From: Aurantiochytrium sp. KH105
Lineage: Eukaryota; Sar; Bigyra; Thraustochytrida; Thraustochytriidae
Length of the DNA: 64,000 nt
Direction: 5' to 3'
Assembly (NCBI GenBank): GCA_003116975.1
Contig: BGKB01000037.1
Coordinates: 62,001-126,000, forward strand
The notes under the pieces are model-generated. The model ran no database searches. It saw nothing but the letters and a program-made list of their open reading frames with translations, and was not told where the DNA came from. Position 1 is the first letter of the stretch, and each line of letters opens with the position of its first letter. The translations under genes and the position numbers were made by a program. Positions 27,240-34,583 of this stretch are shown here, in pieces.

Positions 27240-28654
27240 ATGGGGAACGAAAGACTGGGAGGCATAGGCATACATTGGGAGAACGACAACGTAGAGTGCG
27301 CCAAGTTTCTCTTCAAAATACAGATAACGCCAGACAACGCGGTGGACGATGAAGTCTCGCATGTTGCGCTCCTCGATGTGGAGTGCACGATGCAGTTCAT
27401 GATGGAAAAGGGCATCACGACCGCCACGTTTGTCTGTCCTGGCACGATCACGAAAAGCTTCGAGGAGCTGGAAAGCATCGTCCGCGCACGCATTCAAGCA
27501 ATTTGTGAAGTAAGCCCCTGGATTACAGCGCGACTTGTGAAGAATAAAAAATCGCACAAGAATATTCTCATGAAATTCTCGACGCGTCCAACAGTTGACG
27601 ATCTTGACGCTGTCTTCCAATCGGTAAGAACAGACTGCCCTCTCGCACGCCTTTTGAAACAGACGGCCTGGAGACAATTCTCAAAACCGTCGCAAAATCC
27701 TCGGCGGTGGTGGCAAGTGCGTCAAGTCTGATTGGAAAAGACGGCCGCGTCTGCAAATTCACACTTATCAAGTCATCGGAAACCGACGACGCACAGGATG
27801 GATTCCGCGCGATGCTCATTGCCTCGCTCTCACATGCAGTTGCTGATGGATAAACGTACTACCAGCTATTCTCCCAGATATCCTTGGAGCGCGAGATAGT
27901 CCCACTTAGTCCAATACGGAAAAAGATTGACGCTGCTCTTTGCCGCAATGGTGCAGGAAGCGCAGAGTATGACTGGCAGTTTAAGCCCTCGCTGCTGATT
28001 AACATTGTCGGGTCTGCGATCCGCGGCGTCAACGTGCAGACATTTGCGCGTCTCATCGACACAGAGAAGTTGACTGCGGCCAAGTCTGCGGTGATGAGCG
28101 CAAGCATTCCGGATGGCCAACCCAGTTCTTCGGCAGCAAAGAATGTCTCTACCAACGATATACTCACGTCGGCTTTTGGAAGAGCAACAGCATCGCGCAT
28201 CCTCTTGATGGCAATTAATTGGCGGGGCCGCCTCGGCTCTCTCACGCCGCAGGACGCTGGCAATTTCGAGTCGGCCGTTCTTTTTGATCCTGAAAGTTAC
28301 AGCGATCCGCGTCAGATTCGGGCAGTCCTACAATGCGAGCCCGTTGTTCGAGTATCGGACAGACCTTTGCCAGGATGCTGCGAGGCTATGCGGTGCAGAT
28401 TTTCCATGATCACGAGTTGGGTATTCCCGAGCTATTCCGGCGAGTTAGAATTGTCTCCCGAATCTAGTGTGCTTCTTCACCTGCCCATTAATCTTCCCAG
28501 CGAAGCTTTGTTCAACGTGGGGGTGATCTTTCGGCCTCGCAAGAATAAACTGGCGATTCTGTGCTTTGCAAGTCGCGGTTTGACAGCCGAGTCGTTGCAA
28601 ACTGCAGGTGCACCGCTTGGCGACCCTGTCATTCCCTTTAAAGATGTGTCTTGA
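27240..28654 (+). pseudogene. Condensation-fold acyltransferase (HxxxDG, WS/DGAT- or CAT-like) interrupted by an in-frame TAA
   Basis: Exon 1 is 27240-27623 and exon 2 27674-28654; the 50-base intron (GTAAGA...GGAG) brings the two frames into register. Exon 1 encodes a typical N-terminal half (PWITARLVK, then FSTRPTVDDLDAVF). Exon 2 gives LIGKDGRVCKFTLIK and then SLSHAVADG, the HxxxDG catalytic motif of the chloramphenicol-acetyltransferase/condensation/wax-ester-synthase superfamily. The very next codon is TAA (27851-27853), after which the same frame continues with TYYQLFSQI, a conserved-looking AGNFESAVLFDP block, PLPGCCE, SMITSW and NVGVIFRPRKNKLAILCFAS to a normal stop. Reading through the TAA would give about 454 residues, the family's usual length. 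So the gene has one nonsense codon in an otherwise intact frame: a recent pseudogene or null allele, an assembly error, or readthrough. The acyl donor and acceptor are unknown; diatom relatives of this type are uncharacterised. Confidence 0.72.
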
Positions 28655-29082
28655 GGCGACTCAGTTACGCTGTTGCGACATTGGAACGGTCTCTGTGGTA
28701 GTGTGAAGACGCTGCACCTAATCTCAGATTTCACCCAAAGGAGTTCTGCAAAAGATATCAACAGATAACCAAAGCAATACCTCACACCAATGCTCAGACG
28801 CGTGCGCATGTTCTCTCGAAAATCAACTCGTCGACTCTTTCAATTCCTTTTTTCAAGCTGTAACTTGAAAAGTTGACGCGATGGTGGTAACTCATGATGA
28901 GTTCAATCAAGAAACGATGAGAAGTAGGAAATGAGGAAGTAGAAGAAGAAGAAGAAGAAGAAGAAGAGGAACGTAGCATGAAGACGAGCAGGACTGCCGT
29001 GCAAGGTGAATAAATCTACTTTTTGGTGAGAGAAATAGTCGGAAAAGGGTCGGGCCCTTGGCTGGTACTTTTTCAAAGATTA
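28655..29082. other. Convergent intergenic region
   Basis: Between the ends of the acyltransferase (plus) and DapB (minus) genes. It contains a GAAGAA tract at about 28941-28970 and an AATAAA at about 29009. No gene seen. Confidence 0.6.
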
Positions 29083-30393
29083 CTACTGCATCTCGCCGGC
29101 CTTGAGGACGTCAATCATGTCGTAAAGCTTCTTGTCTGCACCCTCGTTGATACGCGCTGCAAGAAAGTTGACCGCATCCACGACGCCTTCCGCGTAGGTA
29201 CGGCGGCCGCAGACGTTGTGCTTGAACTCAAACACCACAGAGCCGTCTCCGCTCTTGAGTGTGTACGTGTGCCACGCATGACCTTCGAGGGCCTCAGCGG
29301 GGACGCCAAAAGCCTGCTGGGCCTCGGACTCGCGTAGCTTCTTGATATCCTCCACGTCAAAGGGATCGCCACCCTTGAGCTTGTTCAGGTACTCGACCAT
29401 GGCCTTGGCCGTACCAGAAGTGTCGGCCTTGCCGCTCTGATGTGACTCGGTGATCTCAAGTCCGTAGCCGCCAAAGGCACCAGGGTATGTCGAGGCCATA
29501 GTGTCCATCATGGCCTGGAAAGCCACAATCTGCTTGCACATGTTGGGCGCGATAAGCGCAAAAAGACCATTGTCCGCGACGACCTTTTGCAAGGCTTCGC
29601 GGTCGCCGCCGGTTGTGCCCATGACAAAGGGAAGTCCCAACTTGACGTACAGCTCTGCGTTGCGGTTCACGGCAGAGGGATGGGTAAAGTCGATTGCGAC
29701 GACGATCTTGCCCTCGCTACGGCCCTTCTCCAGCGCTTCCTTAAGCTGCGTCTCTGCCTCGGAGCCGGGGCCCACAAGGTTTACCGTCACTGTGTCACGA
29801 GGAAAAGGTATGAATGTTAGCGTATGAGATTCTTTTCCTTGTTTCATTCATTTGCGCCGGCCAGCCAGCCAGTCCGCGGATGATTCTGTGGTTGAAACAC
29901 TCTGAATTGGAGAGAAATAGAAAGAGCCAACCTACCTGATCCGCCATCATCCTTCTCCACGGTGACGTCCTTTGGCATGTTTGCGCCTGTGAGGGCCACA
30001 TCCGCCACTTCAAGGCCGCGGCGCAGACACGCTTGGGCAATCTGCGATGGCAGATCCGGAAAAACACGAATATCATCGCCACATGACAAAGAAAAGTCAT
30101 TTCATACGCCATCGCATAATGAACAGAGTGTCAGTCGTGCGTATTCTTCTCCTCGCTTCGCCTGCACATCGCATCGCATCGAGCTTTGCTCCCCTTCCTT
30201 CCTTCCTTCCTTGCTTGCTTCCTTCGTCCCTTCGTCCCTGCCTTCGTCCGAGGCCCTTCATTTCGCCCCGAGCATCTTATCTTCCCTCTCCACATCGCAT
30301 CTCTCTGCTCGGACTTACCTCCTTGCCCATGTTGCCGGGCAGGCCGTTCACGACGGCCACCACGGACGACTTCATCTTCTTCGGCGCCGACAT
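29083..30393 (-). CDS. dapB: 4-hydroxy-tetrahydrodipicolinate reductase (three exons)
   Basis: Exons 30319-30393, 29936-30041 and 29083-29789 join with consistent phase (donors GTAAGT and GTAGGT; acceptors CGCAG and ACACAG) to give 295 residues. Exon 1 carries the nucleotide-binding start VVNGLPGNMGKE, and the first splice continues it as IAQACLRRGLEVADVALTG. The core shows DFTHPSAV, LPFVMGTTGGDREAL, IAPNM, and the signature ESHQSGKADTSGTAK with the catalytic His and Lys; this is the plant/cyanobacterial wording, where enterobacterial enzymes have E-x-H-H-x3-K-x-D. The C-terminal part has the tetramer-forming RTYAEGVVDAVNFL. The enzyme reduces hydroxytetrahydrodipicolinate with NAD(P)H in the diaminopimelate route to lysine, which animals and fungi lack. 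No obvious transit peptide is seen, so it is likely cytosolic. It faces EMC5 across a shared 510-base promoter. Confidence 0.95.
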
Positions 30394-30903
30394 CGCTCTC
30401 CCCGCTCCGCGTCTGCGCGCTCGCCCGCTCGCTCGCTCGCCCGCCCGCTGCTGCGCGACCTGGCCGCTCTGCCCAATCTCGATCTGCTGCTCGTGCGCGC
30501 CGCCCGCGCTCTGCGGCTCCGGCGAGGCCGCCGCGGGGGGGCTCTTCTGGAGTCCCGCGGGCCCGGCGGCCGCGCTCCCGGCTCGCCCCGCGGGCCCGCT
30601 CGCGCCGCGGGCTGCGAAACGCGCAGCGTAGCCCCCGCGAGGCGAAGTGCGGCAAACGCGCGGCGCAAGTGCGCTAAAGGCGGGAAGCCCACTTGCGCGG
30701 GCGGCCGAAGCCGACTTGCGCGGCCGGGGCCGAAGAGGAGCAGAGATGAGTTGGAGCGCGCGGCAGAAGCCTCTCGACGCGACGCGAGTCCGCGACGAGC
30801 CCGCGACGAGCCCGCGACGCGAGCGCGAGCGCAGCGCGGCCGCGCGGAGAGAGAGAGAAAGGGACCCGGGGACGAGGCGCGCTCGCAGTCGGGCAGAGCC
30901 GCC
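30394..30903. promoter_or_regulatory. Shared divergent promoter of dapB and EMC5
   Basis: 510 GC-rich bases between two divergent start codons, with GCTC/GCCC tetranucleotides (30420-30445), many CGCG/GCGA steps and a GAGAGAGA tract near 30847-30860. No TATA box is seen. The long plus-strand open frame that covers it is Arg/Ala noise. Confidence 0.5.
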
Positions 30904-31403
30904 ATGCCCGGCGCGGGGAGCGCCGTCGTGTGGGTTGGCGTGCTGCTCGTGTGCCACGCGGCATTCTCTGCCGTGCACTGTACGTTTGGAGCTGGAGCTG
31001 CGGCGCGTGCGGCGGACGGGCGAGGAGGATGAGCGGCTGGACCGCGCAAGCGAGCAAGCTAGCGAGCAAGCGTGTGAGCGAGCCTCCCCGTGACGCTTCA
31101 AAGGATGGAATGGAATGACTCACGGTTTATGATGAATGTTGACGATGCGAAGATAAGGACCTGAACGCGCTTGCGGGCATCGAGCTTGCGGCCGACGAGC
31201 TTATTCCGGCCGACGTCATTCTTGAGACCTTGCTCGGTGTCGTCGTTGCCACGGTGGGCGCCATGCTCAACGCCGGCAAAATGTTGCCCATCGATGGCTC
31301 TGTCACCTTTAATAAGGTTCGCGTTGAATCGTGGTGGGACTCTCCCAATTTTAGGATCCACAACCATCGCGCCCAGTGGCTGAAAGAGAGAATGTCCAAG
31401 TGA
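30904..31403 (+). CDS. EMC5: ER membrane complex subunit 5 (EMC5/MMGT) (two exons)
   Basis: Exons 30904-30979 and 31153-31403 (donor GTACGT, acceptor GCGAAG) join in phase to give 108 residues; no single open frame shows it. Exon 1 encodes the first TM helix, AVVWVGVLLVCHAAFSAVH, matching the 'HAAFSA' block of EMC5/MMGT1. Exon 2 gives an amphipathic linker, then LIPADVILETLLGVVVATVGAMLNAGKM (second TM, with the family's 'P-x-D-[IV]-x-L-[EQ]-T-L-L'), then a soluble C-terminal strand ending in PNFRIHNHRAQWL, which corresponds to the conserved 'NHR' near the end of MMGT1. EMC5 is the TM scaffold of the EMC insertase, which inserts tail-anchored and multipass proteins in the ER membrane; it was also named a magnesium transporter. 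Its length equals the usual family size (about 105-130). It converges on MED22 with only 83 bases between stop codons. Confidence 0.87.
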
Positions 31404-31486
31404 TCGAGCACAAACAAGAGTGGATTGTACGTGTAGCGGCGTTTGTTTGTTTAGATACCAGCTACGCAATGTTGATTCCCTTTCCT

Positions 31487-32121
31487 TTATCTGTGCAAAG
31501 ATGATGAATAGTGTGCCTCGAGCACTTTGAGGGAGCGCGCGACGTCGTCTTCCAAGGCGGCGACCTTGATGTCTGCTATTTCTTCTTCTTGGCGGAATTT
31601 TTCGTTTTGTTCTTCTACAATGCGATTGAGACCTTCGAGGTTGGAAGTCAGAACCGCGAGCTTGAGCTCTGTGATCATCTTTAGCAGCCCTTGCGTTTCG
31701 TTGACCTGCGACGTTCATTCGTTGATTTGTTCGTTTGTTTTTTGCCCACAACACCCAAAGATACTCTGGTCAGCACTCAGTCGCTTGCAAGTTTCCGCCT
31801 CGGGGTGGTACCTTAGCCACGCCAAAAAGTGACCTACCACGGATGCTGCATTTGTCGTGAGCTGCAAGCGCTCTCGTTCTGCAGTCTCGCGCCCTTGAAC
31901 CTGTATTATCGTACGTCAGATATTCATTTCGAGCGCCGTGTCAGTCATCATCCGTGACGACCTTGACGTCGTTGCCGCTCGCTCTCTCCTCCTTGTCACC
32001 TCAGCGCCACACGTACTTTGGCACTAGCAAGGATACGAAGGAAACTTTCGAGGATGGTATCTAGAGAGTCCTTGAGTTTTTGCGCAAACGCCTGCTGCGG
32101 CGAGAATCCGCTCTCGGCCAT
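31487..32121 (-). CDS. MED22: Mediator complex subunit 22 (three exons)
   Basis: Exons 32017-32121, 31838-31900 and 31487-31705 all join in phase 0 (donors GTACGT and GTAGGT; acceptors ATACAG and CGCAG), giving 128 residues. The first exon has the family's opening helix (FAQKLKDSLDTILESFLRILASAK), the second 'GRETAERERLQLTTNAASV' and the third 'ETQGLLKMITELKLAVLTS' plus a coiled coil and the closing 'LEAHYSSS'. This parallels animal MED22 (Surf5): KRLKDDI..I...F..II..AK, then an aligned Asn-Ala-Ala-x-Val helix, then L.KL.SDLKQ, and E-E-x-Y-Y-S-S-S near the end. MED22 pairs with MED11 in the Mediator head module, which links activators to RNA polymerase II. The family's normal size is 110-200 residues. 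It shares a 358-base promoter with the TLDc gene. Confidence 0.83.
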
Positions 32122-32479
32122 CGCCCTCGCCGCCGCTCGGTCAGTCCCGACGCCCTCGCGCTGCGTCGCGGGTCCGGGTGGACACAGCCAAAAGTGGCCA
32201 GCTTGCGGGCGAGCAGAGCTCGTGCTACAGTTTCCGATCTGCCTGACTCCTGGCGGCGGCCGCGCTGCTGTCACGTCGGTCTCGCGAAGGCGGCCCTTGC
32301 GCGAGGGAGGGAGAAGACGTGAGCGGGGCAAAGGAGCGCAGGGAGCGACGTTCTCCTCTCCGGCGCATTCGCCAGGTCGAGGCGGACTTCAGGTGTGTCG
32401 AGGCTAATCAAGTCGAGTCGAGTCGAGTCGCCTTGGGCAGGGCTTGCTGCCTCTGCCACGCTGGTTCTTGCACAATACC
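32122..32479. promoter_or_regulatory. Shared divergent promoter of MED22 and the TLDc gene
   Basis: 358 bases between divergent starts. It contains a (GTCGA)n-type pentanucleotide run, four copies of AGTCG at about 32410-32430, just upstream of the TLDc start. No TATA box is evident. Confidence 0.5.
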
Positions 32480-34240
32480 ATGCACGGGTTCTTATTACGG
32501 ATCGCATTGAGCGCGCTCGCTCTTGCACTCGTGCCTCAAGCTGCTGCTGCTGCTGCTACTGCTACTGCTACTGCTACTTGGACGAACGAAAGACCACAAC
32601 ACTTGGGCTCAGCAGCAGCAACAACAACATTAACATCAACGATGATGAGGTCGCTCGTCTCAACTCTTGAGACCGACTCGGATATTGCCAATCTTGACTT
32701 TGTCACGGACGATGTGCATGGAAACGAGGCAAAGGAGGAGGAAGAAGAAGGAGGAGCAGAGGACGGAGCTCAAGTTGCAAAGATCGACGATCCTCCTCAG
32801 CAGCCGTCCCCTGCACAAAGTTCTTCCCACAAACAGGATGAACATGAGCAGATCCACCTTGCAGGTGCCGAAGACAACAATGTCGAACATGATAAATCAA
32901 CGTTAACCACTGCAGACTCCGACTTGGGTGAAGATTCGACACCTGATGAGGATGTTCCAACTGTAAGCTCAGGGGTTGCTGCGTCAGAATCGCCGCCAAT
33001 TAAACATCGAGGTCCAAAGTCGAAAGCAACCGCTCTGGGCTTGCATGCCCACGAGGACGATGCGGAATACTTTTACACCAACGAAAAGGGACGTCCAAAC
33101 AAAGCCAAGCAGGACAGGGAAGCAAAAGATTCGATTCTAACCATTGCAGACCACCTCCGCGCCTCAATCTCTGCCGATGAAACCGCTCCGCATCATGAAA
33201 TTCTCAAAGCTCATCACCCCAAACAACCTGTGAGCGTGGGCGATGACCTTCTTTGGATGTCTGAGGCGCCCGGGACCAGCTCGATCATCTTGTTTGTCTT
33301 AGTAGGTTGCATTGCTTTCGCCTTTCAGCGTAGCGCGCGGCTACGATTTGCCGCTTCGCGCATCTTGGCGTGGGCGCGACGCCGATTGACCTTTGTCGCG
33401 CCGAGACTTGCGGCGCGCATACGTGGACTGGTCCCCGCGTCTCTAAGCTCGAGCAAGCGCTCGTCAGGGCGCCACACCGTCTCGGACTCTGCTGGAGCCA
33501 GCGGGACTGCGAATCCCTTTGCACTGCCACGTGCTAAATTCAGCGACTTGCAGGATCACGTGAGCGCTCTTGCCTCGAGTGTGACAAAGAAGGCTGTAAA
33601 GTCAGAAGATGCACGCAAACACACTGAGATGCAAAGTCTCGCCCGTGCCGGCGCTCTCAAGCCTCAGCGTCGCGACGTTCCGTCGGGCTTTCGATCCGTG
33701 ATCAGCGATGAAGCCATGGAGTCTCTATTGGGTCATCTTCCCGAACGACTTACAGCAATGAATTGGTCATTACTCTACGCGAGCGAGGTCCACGGATACA
33801 ATCTGACGACTGCCTACCAGAAAGCGCAAGGTCACGGGCCTTTTCTCGTTGTTGTTATGGACATGAACCGCTACGTTTTTGGCGCTTTCAGCAATGAGGC
33901 GCTCGCTTGCGGGCCACGCCAGTACTACGGGACGGGGGAATCGTTTATTTTTCAACTCGAGCCTGCTTTCCGTTGCCACCACTGGAGTGGCGGGAATAGC
34001 CAGTTTGTTTTATCCACAAAAGACATGCTCGCCTTTGGCGGCGGAGGCCATTTTGCGCTTTTCTTAGACGCTATGTTTGAGCAGGGCTCTAGCGAAGCAG
34101 GTTCGACAACATTCGAGCCATACGAAGGTCTTGCGAGCAACTCTCGCTTCAAGTGCTGTGCTGTGGAAATCTGGGGATTCACTTCGCCCATGCTTTCTTC
34201 ACCGAAACGCCGCGCAAGACCATTTCCGACTTTTCGGTAA
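32480..34240 (+). CDS. Membrane-anchored TLDc-domain protein with signal peptide
   Basis: 586 residues from the ATG at 32480; the frame opens 12 codons earlier, but this Met begins a clear signal peptide (FLLRIALSALALALVPQ), followed by an Ala/Thr tract encoded by GCT/ACT repeats. Residues about 60-265 are acidic, Ser/Glu/Asp-rich and disordered. A single TM helix lies at about 268-284 (SIILFVLVGCIAFAF), flanked by a basic Arg-rich stretch, which puts the C-terminal half in the cytosol. Residues about 410-575 form a TLDc domain: ERLTAMNWSLLYASEVHGYN, LVVVMDMNRYVFGAF, YYGTGESFIFQLEP, LAFGGGGHFALFLD and the closing CCAVEIWGF. TLDc domains occur in OXR1/NCOA7 (oxidative-stress protection, V-ATPase binding) and TBC1D24, which are usually cytosolic. 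A type I membrane form with a lumenal acidic domain is unusual. No catalytic role is known for the fold. Confidence 0.85.
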   Translation: MHGFLLRIALSALALALVPQAAAAAATATATATWTNERPQHLGSAAATTTLTSTMMRSLVSTLETDSDIANLDFVTDDVHGNEAKEEEEEGGAEDGAQVAKIDDPPQQPSPAQSSSHKQDEHEQIHLAGAEDNNVEHDKSTLTTADSDLGEDSTPDEDVPTVSSGVAASESPPIKHRGPKSKATALGLHAHEDDAEYFYTNEKGRPNKAKQDREAKDSILTIADHLRASISADETAPHHEILKAHHPKQPVSVGDDLLWMSEAPGTSSIILFVLVGCIAFAFQRSARLRFAASRILAWARRRLTFVAPRLAARIRGLVPASLSSSKRSSGRHTVSDSAGASGTANPFALPRAKFSDLQDHVSALASSVTKKAVKSEDARKHTEMQSLARAGALKPQRRDVPSGFRSVISDEAMESLLGHLPERLTAMNWSLLYASEVHGYNLTTAYQKAQGHGPFLVVVMDMNRYVFGAFSNEALACGPRQYYGTGESFIFQLEPAFRCHHWSGGNSQFVLSTKDMLAFGGGGHFALFLDAMFEQGSSEAGSTTFEPYEGLASNSRFKCCAVEIWGFTSPMLSSPKRRARPFPTFR

Positions 34241-34583
34241 ATGTATACAGCTGTTTTCTTTATTTGTTGTGTGCCGTTTCTTGATTTCTGTTTTGGAAAA
34301 TTAGCCTCTCCATGCTACACGTGTGATTCTGTTCATTTGAAGAATGCGCTATTTCATCGACAATGGGCCAAGGTGAATTTATAAATCATCATTGAAAGTA
34401 AGGGTTAGAATTACAATTACATCTTTACGCGCTCAGGCAAAGAGGTTTGGTCCATTGTCCGAAAAAGAAACACAAAAAGGAAGACGATGACGACGACGAC
34501 AATGATGCAGACCCGGTGCACGACTGGATTTTCAAAATCGATCAGACCGTTCGCGTCGCTGATCCAAGCCTCCGGGGCGGGGG
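34241..34583. other. Convergent intergenic region
   Basis: AT-rich 3' flanks of the TLDc (plus) and F-box/TMEM185 (minus) genes. A stretch of GACGAC repeats lies at about 34486-34502. No gene seen. Confidence 0.6.

Noticed and set aside
27624..27662. A 39-base intron or frameshift in the acyltransferase at the first frame change
   Set aside because: A 50-base intron (27624-27673) with a GTAAGA donor and an AG acceptor restores the frame fully; the 39-base choice does not.
28325..28400. Suspected second frameshift in the acyltransferase, because another frame gives a smooth-looking segment
   Set aside because: The main frame keeps the conserved PLPG and SMITSW motifs across this stretch, so no frameshift is needed.
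29962..31032. 356-residue plus-strand frame over the dapB/EMC5 promoter
   Set aside because: Arg/Ser/Ala-rich throughout; dapB exons lie on the opposite strand and EMC5 exon 1 uses another frame.
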